Below, piece by piece: positions 9,093 through 18,714 of a stretch of DNA of 64,000 nt. The notes beneath the pieces were generated by a model. The model saw nothing but the letters and a program-made list of their open reading frames with translations. It was not told the origin of the DNA and did not search any database. Source of the stretch: Aeromonas sp. FDAARGOS 1405 (GTDB lineage Bacteria > Pseudomonadota > Gammaproteobacteria > Enterobacterales > Aeromonadaceae); contig NZ_CP077311.1 of assembly GCF_019048265.1 (NCBI RefSeq), positions 2,613,001 to 2,677,000 on the forward strand. Reading direction: 5' to 3'. Numbering within the stretch: the stretch's first letter is position 1; the number at the start of each line of letters is the position of its first letter. Position numbers and translations under genes: made by a program.

Positions 9093-10475
9093 TTAATTAA
9101 AACCATGGTTGCGCGCGACCTCGGCAAACCAGTAGCCGCTCTTCTTGATGGTGCGTTGCTGGCTCTCCAGATCGAGGCGGACGAAGCCGTAACGGTTCTT
9201 GTAGGCGTTGAGCCACGACCAGTTGTCGATAAAGGTCCACAGGTGATAGCCGCGACAGGCGCTGCCCTCTTCCAGTGCGCGATGCAGCCACTCGAGGTGC
9301 TCGCGAATGAACTGGATGCGGTAGTCATCCTCCACCCGTCCCTCGGGACCGATAAAGCGCTCTTCCCCTTCGACCCCCATGCCGTTCTCCGAGATGTAGC
9401 AGGGGAGGTTGCCGTAGTTGACCCGCAGGTCGGTGAGGATGTCGTAGATCCCTTTTTCGTAAATCTCCCAGCCGCGGTGAGGGTTCATCTTGCGGCCCGG
9501 CATTTCGTAGTAGTCGAACAGATCTTCCGGCGTGCGCGGCACACCCTGCCAGGCCACCTCTTTGGCCTTGACCCGGCGCGGCTGGTAGTAGTTGATGCCG
9601 AGGATATCCACTTTGCCGGCGGCGAGCAGTGCCTTGTCACCCTCTTCGATCTGCGGCAGCAAGTCGTACTGCGCCAGCAGGGCGACCAGCTCGGGGTCAT
9701 AGCTCCCCTTCAGGGCCGGATCGAGGAAGCTCTTGTTGAGCAGCAGATCCGCGATGCGGGAGGCGGCGATATCTGCCGGATCCTGCGAGCGGGGATAGGT
9801 CGGGCTCAGATTGAGGATGATGCCTATCTCGCCATCATGCTGGCAGGCGCGATAGGCCTGCACGGCACCGGCATGGGCCAGCGCGGTGTGGTAGGCGACG
9901 GTGGCCGCCCGGCCAAAATCGACCACACAGGGGTAGTGGTAGTGGCCAAGGTAGCCACACTCGACCGGCACGATCGGTTCGTTGAAGGTGAACCAGTGCT
10001 TGATGCGACCGCCAAACAGGTCGAAGCAGCGGGTGGCGTAGCGCACATAGGCGGCCACCACTTCCCGGCTCTCCCAGCCGCCACGCTCCTGCATGCACAT
10101 CGGCATGTCGAAGTGGTAGAGGTTGATAAGCGGGGTGATCCCCTCGGCCAGCAGTCGGTCAAAGAGGGCGTTGTAGAAGCTGACCGCCTCCTGGTTGATT
10201 TCGCCCACCCCGTCCGGGATCAGCCGTGACCAGGAGATGGAGGTACGAAAACTGTTGTGCCCCAGCTGTTTGAGCAGCTTGATGTCGCTCTCGAAGTGGT
10301 CATAGAAGGTGGAGGTATCGGTCGGGCCAACCCCGTTGTGGAAACGCTCGGGCTCGATGGAGAACCAGTAGTCAAAGATGTTGGCGGATTTGCCGCCGCG
10401 GTTGGCGGCGCCTTCCATCTGCGGGGCCGAGCTGGCGCTGCCCCACCAGAAGTTATCCGGAAAACGATACTGCAT
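9093..10475 (-). CDS. 6-phospho-beta-glucosidase, GH1 family
   Basis: A 460-residue GH1 enzyme. FTFNEP gives the acid/base Glu166 and YISENG gives the nucleophile Glu363. It begins with the usual FPDNFWWGSASS substrate-site sequence. GH1 phospho-glycosidases of this type hydrolyse cellobiose-6-P, salicin-6-P or arbutin-6-P. It is inserted between chbC and chbA, so the operon carries two mechanistically unrelated phospho-glycosidases (GH1 and GH4). This probably widens the substrate range to plant-type beta-glucosides. Which phospho-sugar it prefers is not visible. Confidence 0.9.
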   Translation of the reverse strand: MQYRFPDNFWWGSASSAPQMEGAANRGGKSANIFDYWFSIEPERFHNGVGPTDTSTFYDHFESDIKLLKQLGHNSFRTSISWSRLIPDGVGEINQEAVSFYNALFDRLLAEGITPLINLYHFDMPMCMQERGGWESREVVAAYVRYATRCFDLFGGRIKHWFTFNEPIVPVECGYLGHYHYPCVVDFGRAATVAYHTALAHAGAVQAYRACQHDGEIGIILNLSPTYPRSQDPADIAASRIADLLLNKSFLDPALKGSYDPELVALLAQYDLLPQIEEGDKALLAAGKVDILGINYYQPRRVKAKEVAWQGVPRTPEDLFDYYEMPGRKMNPHRGWEIYEKGIYDILTDLRVNYGNLPCYISENGMGVEGEERFIGPEGRVEDDYRIQFIREHLEWLHRALEEGSACRGYHLWTFIDNWSWLNAYKNRYGFVRLDLESQQRTIKKSGYWFAEVARNHGFN

Positions 10476-10543
10476 GGGTTACTTCTCCAGGCTGTTAGGG
10501 GAGGAGTTTTGCTCCTCCCTTGCTGTCATTGGAATGGCGGTTA

Positions 10544-11905
10544 TCAGAACTTCAGAGCCAGAGCGATATCCTCTTCGCTCTCCTCTTCTTCATTGATGAC
10601 GTTCTGCGCCTTGTTGGCAATCAACACGAAGGGGATATACATCATGGTCGCGACCCCCAGGTTGAATATCGCCAGACAGAAGGCGGCCACGCTGCCGTTG
10701 GTGTTGAAGAAGGCACCCAGGCCGGTTGGCATGGTCCAGGGCGCAATGTTGGTGATGGGCGGGATGATCCCGGCGTAGTAGGCCGCCATGGTGATCCCCA
10801 TCAGTACCGGGTGCACCAGAATGAAGGGCACCAGCAGGATGGGGTTCATGATGACCGGCAAGCCGAACAGGATGGGCTCGTTGATCTGGAACAGGCCGGA
10901 GGGCAGGCCCAGCTTGGCCACCTGACGGTAGTCATCGCGACGGGAGACCATAAAGATGGCCAGGATAAGGCCAAGGGTGGCACCGGTGCCGCCGAGGAAG
11001 ACGAAGGAGTCGGTGATCGGTTTGGCCCAGAAGTGGAACTGTTTGCCTGCCTCCAGCGCCGCTTCAACCGAGCCGTACTGGTTGTAGAGGGCGACGTTTT
11101 CCAGGGCGAAGGGGAACAGAATGCCGGATTCCAGCGCGGTGAGCGCCAGCATGCCGTGTACCCCGAAGAACCAGAGGAAGGAGGAGAACACCACATAGAC
11201 CCAGCCGACCAGACCGCTCATATTGGACAGCGGCTTGGCGATGCTGTCCATGATCAGCTGGTGGAAGTTGGTGCCCGCATCGCTCAGCAGATAGGAGATG
11301 ACCCCCATGATGGATAGGATGATAAAGCCCGGAATGAGCGCGGAGAACGAGCGGGAGACCGAGGCCGGCACGCTGTCAGGCAGGGTGATCACCCAGTTGC
11401 GACGGACGATAAAGGCGAACATCTCGGCCACGACGATACCGATCAGCATGCCGGAAATGATGTTGGCTCCGCCCAGCCAGTTGGCGCCCACCGCATAGGC
11501 GTCGCCCACGCTGAACGGGGTGACGGTCATAAAGGCCGCTACCGAGAGCAGGCCCGATGCCAGGGGATCGCTCTTGCGCTCTTCGGCCAGCGCCAGACCG
11601 ATAAAGAAGGGGGCCATCAGGGACATGATCCCCAGAGTGCCGTTATAGACGTTGCCGCCGATGCTCTTGAGGCCGTCCAGGGTGGCGATGGTGGCAGGAT
11701 CGAGCCGCACACCGATGGAGTAGAAGAAGGATCCTTCGCCAAAGCTCAGGAACACGTTGTTGATCAGTACGAACATGGCCCCGACCAGTGTCAGGGGCAT
11801 CATCTTGATAAAGCCGTTCTTGATGGCGTTGACATGAGGCTGTTTGCCCAGCTTGACGGCAATGGGCAGTATGACCTTCTCCAACGATGCGATGATGTTG
11901 CTCAC
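10544..11905 (-). CDS. chbC: PTS chitobiose/cellobiose-specific IIC permease ChbC
   Basis: A 453-residue polytopic membrane protein of the lactose/cellobiose EIIC family with about ten hydrophobic segments. It contains the [11 protein letters not shown] and [16 protein letters not shown] segments typical of the sugar-binding region. It transports chitobiose or cellobiose across the inner membrane while ChbB phosphorylates it. It starts 14 bases after chbB. Confidence 0.93.
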   Translation of the reverse strand: MSNIIASLEKVILPIAVKLGKQPHVNAIKNGFIKMMPLTLVGAMFVLINNVFLSFGEGSFFYSIGVRLDPATIATLDGLKSIGGNVYNGTLGIMSLMAPFFIGLALAEERKSDPLASGLLSVAAFMTVTPFSVGDAYAVGANWLGGANIISGMLIGIVVAEMFAFIVRRNWVITLPDSVPASVSRSFSALIPGFIILSIMGVISYLLSDAGTNFHQLIMDSIAKPLSNMSGLVGWVYVVFSSFLWFFGVHGMLALTALESGILFPFALENVALYNQYGSVEAALEAGKQFHFWAKPITDSFVFLGGTGATLGLILAIFMVSRRDDYRQVAKLGLPSGLFQINEPILFGLPVIMNPILLVPFILVHPVLMGITMAAYYAGIIPPITNIAPWTMPTGLGAFFNTNGSVAAFCLAIFNLGVATMMYIPFVLIANKAQNVINEEEESEEDIALALKF

Positions 11906-11919
11906 AGGGATCTCCTTAC

Positions 11920-12237
11920 CTATGCGAGGCTCTTCTTGATGGCGGCGACGGCGGCTTTCAGCACGCCCAGCCCGTCGACCTTGCCGTAGAGCAGGGTGTC
12001 AATCACCTCGACCGGTTTGCCCGGCAGCTGTTGCTGGATCTCCGGCAGCATGTAGGCGATTTGTGGCCCCAGCAGCACCAGGTCGGCATCCTGTCCCTTC
12101 TCGCCAGCCAGAGTCTCCGGGTAGGCATCGATCAGCACCGGCACATCATATTTTTCCGCTTGGGCCCTCATCTTTGAGACCAGCAGTGATGTGGACATGC
12201 CTGCAGAGCAAAACAGGTAGATACGCTTCTTTTCCAT
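11920..12237 (-). CDS. chbB: PTS chitobiose/cellobiose-specific IIB component ChbB
   Basis: A 105-residue cytoplasmic EIIB of the lactose/cellobiose family. The N-terminal sequence [11 protein letters not shown] places the phospho-cysteine at Cys10, as in E. coli ChbB. It receives phosphate from ChbA and gives it to the sugar bound by ChbC. It is the first gene of the operon, so the regulatory DNA lies upstream of 12237. Confidence 0.93.
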   Translation of the reverse strand: MEKKRIYLFCSAGMSTSLLVSKMRAQAEKYDVPVLIDAYPETLAGEKGQDADLVLLGPQIAYMLPEIQQQLPGKPVEVIDTLLYGKVDGLGVLKAAVAAIKKSLA

Positions 12238-12803
12238 AACCCTTCCCTCAACGCTTGAAAATCAAATGGACAGATCAGTCGAGATGCGTGCCTGTCGCGC
12301 TAGCAAGACAAATCAATCATCTCCAGTTGACCTAATTGTATCGACCTCTGCTTTGCATCTGGTATTTCGATACTTATATCAATTGTCTTTGGTTGACCTA
12401 TCGTTTTGCCGTTGCTCACACTTCTGATGGGTGGGCACAAAGGAAATGAGATGAAATGGGGCGTAAAGAGGATGTTTTTCTTTTTTAGTTGTTATTTTTC
12501 AGTTGGTTATTTTTATGCTCTGGTGGGCGGCTGTGATCTGGCTGGAAAAGATCAATAACGGGTGACTGCTCACATTTATCAATTAATGCAACCTGATTGA
12601 TATTCAATTTTGCTGGGGCGAGTTGCCTCTTTTTCAGCTCGGTGTTCGCTCATTGACCATTGGCGGCAAATGGATTGACCGGTGAGGCTGGTTGTTGCTG
12701 CGCTGATCGGGTTGAAGGAGAGGGAGGCAGGGGACGTGACGGTACGTAAGAGCAGAATGAGTAAGGGCTGAGGGGGGCAGTTCAGTGAGCGGAGAGGTAC
12801 AAA
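12238..12803. promoter_or_regulatory. chb operon upstream region with repeats
   Basis: About 570 bases without a convincing gene, AT-rich around 12470-12530. It must contain the chb promoter on the minus strand. Two features stand out: a direct repeat GTTGACCTA at 12326-12334 and 12392-12400 (66 bases apart), and between them an inverted repeat GTATCGA at 12338-12344 with TCGATAC at 12367-12373. AraC-family proteins often bind direct repeats, so ChbR is a candidate ligand. No exact promoter is assigned. Confidence 0.45.
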
Positions 12804-12837
12804 GAGGAAAAAACAACCCCGGCGTGGCTCCGGGGTT
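12804..12837 (-). terminator. intrinsic terminator after exeN
   Basis: Perfect stem AACCCCGG and CCGGGGTT (12815-12822, 12830-12837) with a 7-base loop, followed on the minus strand by a T-rich tract. It ends the exeC-N transcript. Confidence 0.85.
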
Positions 12838-12851
12838 GGTGGGATGGTGAA

Positions 12852-13619
12852 TTAGATCCGCCCCTGGTAGCGCAGGGGGAAGCGGCCCTGACTGTCGGGC
12901 TGACCGAGGAAGGGGAGCCCTTGCTGCATCTGCGGCGGCAATTCAGGGCCCGGCTTCAGGGTGCCCTGAAACAGGTATTGGCCATTGGGTTGCAGCTCGA
13001 GGCGACCCATGGTCTGCACCGCATCGGAGCCCTGCTTGAGTTCGGCTACCAGTCTGGAGTCGAGGCAGGTGAGTTTCAGCTCGGGGTCGGCCAGATCCAG
13101 CTTGCCGGCCGGGGTATCGGCGCTGGCGTTGTACCAGTCGAGGTTACCGTAGAGGTTGTCACACCAGGGGTTACCCTGGGCAAACTGCTCCACTTTGAGC
13201 TGCAGCTGACCGGTGACAGTGATCGGGAGCGGCAGTCGCATCGGCACCCGGCTCAGCAACCAGGGGGCGGGGGCATTGAGGGTTAGGTCGCGGCCGAAGG
13301 CGGCGCCATTCCAGCCGACAACGCCCTGACCGTTGAGTCCGTTGCGATCGCCAAAGCGAATGGTCACTTCGGGAGCGAAGCGTAGCAGCGACCAGCCGTT
13401 GAGATCCCAACGCAACTGGTTCACCGATTCGCTGGCATATTGCAGTCGGGCGATCTGGCCACTCCAGAGGGTGCCGCTCACCCCTTCCAGTTTCAGCCGG
13501 TTGGCAATGTTGGCAGGCAGCGGCAGATGGCGCGCTACCAGTGCTGCGGGCAGGGTGGCGAGCAGGAAGACCAGATAGGTGGCCAGAAACAGGCTGGCAA
13601 TCAGGATGCGTTTTTTCAT
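12852..13619 (-). CDS. exeN: type II secretion protein N
   Basis: A 255-residue GspN-family protein with one N-terminal membrane segment (about residues 4-26) and a periplasmic remainder. GspN is present in only some type II systems and its role is minor or unclear. It is the last gene of the operon, overlaps exeM by 4 bases and is followed by a terminator. Confidence 0.9.
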   Translation of the reverse strand: MKKRILIASLFLATYLVFLLATLPAALVARHLPLPANIANRLKLEGVSGTLWSGQIARLQYASESVNQLRWDLNGWSLLRFAPEVTIRFGDRNGLNGQGVVGWNGAAFGRDLTLNAPAPWLLSRVPMRLPLPITVTGQLQLKVEQFAQGNPWCDNLYGNLDWYNASADTPAGKLDLADPELKLTCLDSRLVAELKQGSDAVQTMGRLELQPNGQYLFQGTLKPGPELPPQMQQGLPFLGQPDSQGRFPLRYQGRI

Positions 13620-14107
13620 TGTGGACGACTCAACTGCAAACGTCTGACCTTGACCAGACCCGGGGCCAGATCCTCGCGGGCGATCTCGATGATTTGAACC
13701 TGAATGCCGTGCTGCTCCACCAGGGTGGAGAGCCAGAGCAGCAGGTCATCAAACTGGACCGTGTCGATCCACACCTGCAGCTCCTGCCCCTGGGGTTGCA
13801 GCCGGGCAATCTTGATCTTGTGGTTGAAGGCAGTGCGGTTGACCACCCCCTCCAGGGTGCCGCTGGTGTCGATCTGACTCCCTGTACTCCCTTGCATGGC
13901 CAACACCACTTCACCTTTTTCCTTGAGCCAGGCGAGGGTCTGCTGCTGGTTTTGCACCTGGCGTTCGCGCTCGGCGATGCGGTTGTTGAGAGGATGCCAG
14001 ACACTCCAGTAGAAGAGGCCGACCAGCAGCAGAACGCCGCCTGCGACCACCAGCCGCTGTTCCCGTGCTGTGATGCCGTGCCACCAGCTCTGCAATTTTT
14101 CCATCAT
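13616..14107 (-). CDS. exeM: type II secretion inner-membrane protein M
   Basis: A 163-residue GspM-family protein with one membrane span (about residues 18-38) and a periplasmic ferredoxin-like domain. It pairs with ExeL in the inner-membrane platform that docks the ExeE ATPase. It overlaps exeL and exeN by 4 bases on either side, indicating translational coupling. Confidence 0.92.
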   Translation of the reverse strand: MMEKLQSWWHGITAREQRLVVAGGVLLLVGLFYWSVWHPLNNRIAERERQVQNQQQTLAWLKEKGEVVLAMQGSTGSQIDTSGTLEGVVNRTAFNHKIKIARLQPQGQELQVWIDTVQFDDLLLWLSTLVEQHGIQVQIIEIAREDLAPGLVKVRRLQLSRPQ

Positions 14108-15288
14108 GATGATTTACCCTTGAGCACCAGCGCCCCTTCAACCTTGCCCTCGGTGCTGCGCACCTCGCCTTGCTGTACCTCGAATTGCTTGCCCGCCAGC
14201 TCGCGGAACCGCTCGATCTCGGCAAAACCGGGGGCGGTCACCTGCAGCCGCAGTTCGCGACGGCTGGCGTCAAAACGCATCACCTGTGGCTTGAGGCCGG
14301 GCACTTCGGCAAAGGTGGGGGCCAGTTCGGTGAGCATCAGCAGCACGCCGTTTTGCGGGGCCTGTCCTATCTGTTTCAGGTGCTGGGTCATCTGGCCGCG
14401 CACGTTAACGATGCGGCTCTCTCCCGGGAAGATGCGGGTATAGACGGCGCGGATCTCCGCTTTCAGCGCCTTGTCCTGCTCGGTGAGCTGATAGAGCTGT
14501 ACCCCGCGCTGGCCCAGCGCCACCAGCAGCAACAGGGCGGCGGTAATGACTACCTTGCGCCACTGCAGCCAGTAGCGGGCATATTCGGTCTGGGTGCGGT
14601 AGGGGCCGGTCAGCAGGTTGGCGCGGCAGGTGAGGGCCCCTTTGGCTAGCAGCAGCATGGGCAGTTCGGGTTCGGCCGGCTGCCAGTTGGCCGCCGCAAT
14701 GGCGGGCGCCGGCGTGTGGCTATAAATTGTGACGGGTTCAGCTTCTGCGGCCAGCAAGATGGCGAGCAGCGGTTCGTCGGCGACGATCCCCTGACAGGGG
14801 CCCTGGCGTAACAGCCACTCGTTGCCGAGTTGCAGTGCAGACCAGCCATCAGTGGTCTGCGGCAGTGCCAGCACGTCTGGCAACAGCTGCAGGCCCTTGA
14901 GTCCTGCTGTCTCTAGCCAGCCGAGCCACTGGGCCATCTTCTGCCGATCCACCGCCATCAGATCTACCTGCGGGCCGTCGTGAGCCAGTACCACCAGATG
15001 CAGCTCATCCACATCGGAGGCGATCTGCTCCTCCAGCAGATAGGGGAGGGCTGCCGCCGATTGACGGTTGTATCGTCCTGGCAGGGTGACCCGACGGAAT
15101 ATCAGATCGCTGCCCGGCACCAGGGTGACCACGGGGCGGCCGCCAGCACGCTCCTGCAGTTCGCTCAGCGCATCGGCCGAAGGGAGCTCGCCGGAGGCGA
15201 TGATCTCCTGCTCCTGACTCGACCAGACCAGCCAGGCGACCGGTTGTTGTTTAGTGGTCCCCAGACGGATGACCAGACTCTCGCTCAC
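14104..15288 (-). CDS. exeL: type II secretion inner-membrane protein L
   Basis: A 394-residue GspL-family protein: a cytoplasmic actin-like domain, one membrane segment near residues 245-265 (a run of Leu/Val/Ala) and a periplasmic domain. It recruits the ExeE ATPase to the membrane. A GTG start at 15288 with a GGAGAG ribosome-binding site was chosen; the in-frame extension upstream lacks family similarity. Confidence 0.9.
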   Translation of the reverse strand: MSESLVIRLGTTKQQPVAWLVWSSQEQEIIASGELPSADALSELQERAGGRPVVTLVPGSDLIFRRVTLPGRYNRQSAAALPYLLEEQIASDVDELHLVVLAHDGPQVDLMAVDRQKMAQWLGWLETAGLKGLQLLPDVLALPQTTDGWSALQLGNEWLLRQGPCQGIVADEPLLAILLAAEAEPVTIYSHTPAPAIAAANWQPAEPELPMLLLAKGALTCRANLLTGPYRTQTEYARYWLQWRKVVITAALLLLVALGQRGVQLYQLTEQDKALKAEIRAVYTRIFPGESRIVNVRGQMTQHLKQIGQAPQNGVLLMLTELAPTFAEVPGLKPQVMRFDASRRELRLQVTAPGFAEIERFRELAGKQFEVQQGEVRSTEGKVEGALVLKGKSS

Positions 15289-15401
15289 GCCTCTCTCTCC
15301 TGCGATACCGGTTCGTGTGGGCCAGGCCCACGCAACCGGTGCGCAGCCCGCAGGCTGCATCCAATGTTTTCCCTGACGGGAGTCGCTCCCGCCAGCGTTG
15401 T

Positions 15402-16400
15402 TTATTCGGCGCCGCTATTGAGGCGGCGCAGCATGACCAGCTTGTTGTCCTTGCCCCGCTGGAAGGTGCTCTCCAGCCAGGCGCGGTTGTCACCGACCTC
15501 GGCGACCACGTGGGCCTCGAAAAAGTCGCTCTTGACCACCAGCGCCTCCTTGAGCCCCTTGACGGTTTCAAGAGGTACGGGCAGCTGATCCGTCATCAGC
15601 TTGCTCTCTTTCCACCCCTTCTTCGGCCGCTCGGTCAGTACCCGCTTGGCGTCATCGCTGCCAATCTTGCCCAGATAGAGGGCTGCCAGCAGCTCGGGGT
15701 GTTCGGGCAGCAGGGTGTTGATATTGATCTTCAGCTTGTCGTTTGGCAGGGCGCAGACGTAGGGGGCCAGTTTTGCGTAGACCCTGGCCGTCACCCCGCG
15801 CACCGCCCGCAGCTCATCCTTGCCCAGCATCCACTGGTTGGCGGTGAGGTAGGGAGGCTTGAGTCCCTCGTAGTAGGCATCCTCGGCCCCTAGGCTGGAG
15901 ACCAGCACCGTATCCTTGTCCGTCCAGTCGCGGATGGCGTCAGTGAGCTGGGCTGCCTCGTAATCATCCATCGCCAGCTCCTTGAGCAGTGCGCGAAACA
16001 CTTGCACCGGATAGGGCTGCTGCGCCAGATCCTCGTCGCTCCCCGCCTTCGATGCCACGCTCAGGCTGTTGAGGTTGAAGCAGGATTGCAGGTCGGTCAC
16101 CTCGCCCTTGAGCTGGCCATCATCCACCGGAAAGATGGCATCCTTGCGGGCCCAGTTCTGACCCAGGTGCACCACCTCTGGGCTGTCTTTGAAATCCTGG
16201 GCCAGTACCTTGCTCACCAGCGCCTCAGCCGAGAGGGCATACCACCATGCCTGTTTACCTGTGGTGATGTTGGCGGTGCGGCGCAGCTCGAGCTGCAGGC
16301 GGCCGCTCATATTGCTGGCGATGATTACCATCACCGAGAGGATCAGCAGCACCACCAGCAGTGCCATGCCGCGCTGGCGGCCCGGGAGATTAGCCCCCAT
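15402..16400 (-). CDS. exeK: type II secretion minor pseudopilin K
   Basis: A 332-residue GspK-family pseudopilin, the largest of the set. The prepilin cleavage region GRQRG then MALLVVLL lacks the Glu at mature position 5 (Val instead), as is normal for GspK. It caps the pseudopilus tip with ExeI and ExeJ. The start at 16400 lies inside the exeJ 3' end (11-base overlap) and gives the expected short leader peptide. Confidence 0.92.
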   Translation of the reverse strand: MGANLPGRQRGMALLVVLLILSVMVIIASNMSGRLQLELRRTANITTGKQAWWYALSAEALVSKVLAQDFKDSPEVVHLGQNWARKDAIFPVDDGQLKGEVTDLQSCFNLNSLSVASKAGSDEDLAQQPYPVQVFRALLKELAMDDYEAAQLTDAIRDWTDKDTVLVSSLGAEDAYYEGLKPPYLTANQWMLGKDELRAVRGVTARVYAKLAPYVCALPNDKLKININTLLPEHPELLAALYLGKIGSDDAKRVLTERPKKGWKESKLMTDQLPVPLETVKGLKEALVVKSDFFEAHVVAEVGDNRAWLESTFQRGKDNKLVMLRRLNSGAE

Positions 16401-17130
16401 TGGCGCCCCCTCCATTCTGGCTGTCACCATTACCGCCATGGGTATTGCCGTTGCCGCTCCCTTGATCGGGGTTGCTGCTCTGGCTGTTCTCTTCGGCGCG
16501 TTGGCCACCGGCACCAATCAGAAACTGACGACGAATGGTGCCGTAATCTTCCAGATCCAGCTCCACTGCCAGCCCGTAGGGGAGCACGCTGCGTTGGGTC
16601 CACTCCTCCTTCCAGTTGCCCTTGTCGTAGAAGTAGAGGCGAAAGGCGGTGACCCCTGTCAGAATCGGCTGGATACGTGGCTCGGTGCCGATCACCGGAT
16701 CCGGATAGAGGTAGCTGAGGCGCTCCAGCGTCTGCCCCTTGAGCCGCCAGCCGACCCGCTGCAGATGGGAGCGGGGCAGCATGCCATCGGGGTTGAGCCA
16801 GCCGCTGCGCATAAAGGCCATACCCCAGTCATCGCTCTGCTGGCCGAACCGGGAGGCCGCCAGCAGCACCTTGTTGTTCTCCCCCTCGATGCGGCCGCTG
16901 CGCGGCACCATCTGCGTGACATCCCGCTCCAGCAGGGTGAAGGCGAGCTGCAATTCGTTGATGCGGGCCTCCTTGCGCTTGGCCACTTCGTCACTGGTGA
17001 GCACTCCCTGCAGCACCTGATAGGCGCCCATGCTGAGGCTGGCGAAGATAGCGATCGCCACCAGCATTTCGAGCAGGGTGAAACCGGCCTGGCGGATGGG
17101 GCGAGGTGTACGGGCGAAGAGCTGGGTCAT
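16390..17130 (-). CDS. exeJ: type II secretion minor pseudopilin J
   Basis: A 246-residue GspJ-family pseudopilin with prepilin motif [12 protein letters not shown] and Glu at mature position 5. The C-terminus is rich in Gly, Asn and Ser. It forms the pseudopilus tip complex with ExeI and ExeK. The start at 17130 overlaps the exeI stop by 4 bases and gives a normal leader. Confidence 0.92.
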   Translation of the reverse strand: MTQLFARTPRPIRQAGFTLLEMLVAIAIFASLSMGAYQVLQGVLTSDEVAKRKEARINELQLAFTLLERDVTQMVPRSGRIEGENNKVLLAASRFGQQSDDWGMAFMRSGWLNPDGMLPRSHLQRVGWRLKGQTLERLSYLYPDPVIGTEPRIQPILTGVTAFRLYFYDKGNWKEEWTQRSVLPYGLAVELDLEDYGTIRRQFLIGAGGQRAEENSQSSNPDQGSGNGNTHGGNGDSQNGGGANGG

Positions 17131-17486
17131 CGGCTGATATAGGTCCGCATCATGGCGACCGGGTTCTCTGCCCTGGCTTCGGTGCGCACTTCCATGTCCA
17201 GTGCCTTGAAGTTGCTGTCGCTGGTCGCGACGCCACGATAGCGCCAGTACCAGGTACTGCCCGCCATCTGCTCCTCCCCCTCTACCCAGCTGTTGCCGGG
17301 CCACTTGTTCTCGAGCTTCTGTTGCACCAGCTGGTTCTCCACCACCCAGGTGGCCAGGGTTTTCTGCTCCAGATAGTTGAGGGCCGAGAGGTGCTCGCTG
17401 GCGGTCTTCATGACCGCGAGACCGGCAATGGCAAAGACCGCCAGCGCTACCATCACTTCGAGTAACGTCATGCCGCGCGCATTCAT
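17127..17486 (-). CDS. exeI: type II secretion minor pseudopilin I
   Basis: A 119-residue GspI-family pseudopilin. The leader is very short (MNARG), then [14 protein letters not shown] with Glu at mature position 5. It is the core of the tip complex with J and K. The ATG at 17486 is chosen because it gives the usual short prepilin leader. Confidence 0.92.
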   Translation of the reverse strand: MNARGMTLLEVMVALAVFAIAGLAVMKTASEHLSALNYLEQKTLATWVVENQLVQQKLENKWPGNSWVEGEEQMAGSTWYWRYRGVATSDSNFKALDMEVRTEARAENPVAMMRTYISR

Positions 17487-17568
17487 CGTGTCACCTGTAG
17501 AGGGCGTAGTTGGCACAGCGGTGGCGCCACCATCACAGCTTTATCAAACAACATCATCCTGCAGGCGT

Positions 17569-18147
17569 TCATGATGGGTTGTTCCCTTTTTCATCCTCAT
17601 CGCCGGTGAACAGGGTGAGACGTCCAAACTCGTCACCCCTGACAAGGCGGGTGTAACGCGCATCGTCACCCTGCTGGCTGAAGGTAAGGGTAAAGGGGGT
17701 CAGTTCACCACCGGGGAAGATAAGGAGCTGCGGGGTACGCTCCTTCGCATCCCGTTTCTTTTCTCGCTCTTCATCGGGATCCGGCTGCCAGCCAAATCCC
17801 TCCAGTTCGAGCGTCAGGGTCATCTCGTCGGGCAGTTGTACCGGGCCCAGCTGTTTGTCGCCGGCCAGGGCCAGCCACTTGCGATCCCTGGCCTGACGCT
17901 GCATAAACTGCCAGCCGTTATCCTCGATGCGAATGCCCACCAGTCGACCATCCATCACCGCATACTCCTGCGCCAGTTGCAGGGTCGCCATCAGGCGGCG
18001 CGCCTGCTTGTCGATTTCCCTGTCACCTTTTGCGCCCCCCATGCTGAGGGTGACGGCAGTGGCCACCAGCCCCATCAGCATGGCAACCAGCAACACTTCC
18101 AGCAGAGTAAAGCCGGATTGGCGATGAAAGGAGAGAGAGCGCTTCAT
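17569..18147 (-). CDS. exeH: type II secretion minor pseudopilin H
   Basis: A 192-residue GspH-family pseudopilin with prepilin cleavage site RQSG/FTLLEVLL. It contains a charged loop rich in Lys, Glu and Asp around residues 120-140. It links the ExeG shaft to the IJK tip. Confidence 0.92.
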   Translation of the reverse strand: MKRSLSFHRQSGFTLLEVLLVAMLMGLVATAVTLSMGGAKGDREIDKQARRLMATLQLAQEYAVMDGRLVGIRIEDNGWQFMQRQARDRKWLALAGDKQLGPVQLPDEMTLTLELEGFGWQPDPDEEREKKRDAKERTPQLLIFPGGELTPFTLTFSQQGDDARYTRLVRGDEFGRLTLFTGDEDEKGNNPS

Positions 18148-18185
18148 GCAGTCAGCTCACAAGGAGTGCGGTGGCGACATATCAC

Positions 18186-18617
18186 TTATTGGAAATCCTT
18201 CAGGTTCCAGTTGCCGATGTCGTCATCGGTACCGGCTTCACCATCCAGACCCATGGAGAAGATGTCGATCTTGCCGAACTGGCCCGGGCTCAGCAGCTGG
18301 TACGGGTTGCCCCAGGGATCTTGCGGCAGGCGCTTGATGTAGCCGCCATCGCGGTAGCTACGCGGTGCCGGATCGATGGAGGGCTTGGTCACCAGTGCCT
18401 CCAGACCCTGTTCGGTGGTCGGGTAGCGGTTGTTGTCCAGCTTGTACATGTCGAGGGCGTTTTCCAGCGCCACGATATCGGAGACCGCTTTCTGCTGGTC
18501 AGCCTTCTCCTTGTTGCCCATCAGGTTGGGCACCACCAGGCTGGCCAGAATACCGAGGATCACGATGACCACCATGACTTCCAGCAGGGTAAAACCGGAT
18601 TGACGACGTTTGTTCAT
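18186..18617 (-). CDS. exeG: type II secretion major pseudopilin G
   Basis: A 143-residue major pseudopilin with leader MNKRRQSG followed by FTLLEVMVVIVILG. The C-terminal half has the conserved calcium-site region (DPWGNPY and GxDGEAGTDDDIGNW segments). It builds the pseudopilus that pushes folded substrates through ExeD. The ATG at 18617 was preferred over an in-frame upstream start because it gives the standard 8-residue leader. Confidence 0.95.
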   Translation of the reverse strand: MNKRRQSGFTLLEVMVVIVILGILASLVVPNLMGNKEKADQQKAVSDIVALENALDMYKLDNNRYPTTEQGLEALVTKPSIDPAPRSYRDGGYIKRLPQDPWGNPYQLLSPGQFGKIDIFSMGLDGEAGTDDDIGNWNLKDFQ

Positions 18618-18714
18618 GAGTTGCTCCGTAACGAATGAGATGGGATGACCCATCAGAGAGTGATCACTGGGTGGGTTCGACGGGCCGCCAGCGGCATCAC
18701 CGAACACCGGAAAC

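Noticed and set aside
12562..12573. Possible CRP site GTGACTGCTCAC upstream of chbB
   Set aside because: The half-sites are 4 bases apart, whereas CRP sites need 6 between TGTGA and TCACA; I could not support it.
12634..12816. A 60-codon minus-strand frame in the chb-exe gap
   Set aside because: It overlaps the exeN terminator, lacks a good ribosome-binding site and has no protein-like composition.
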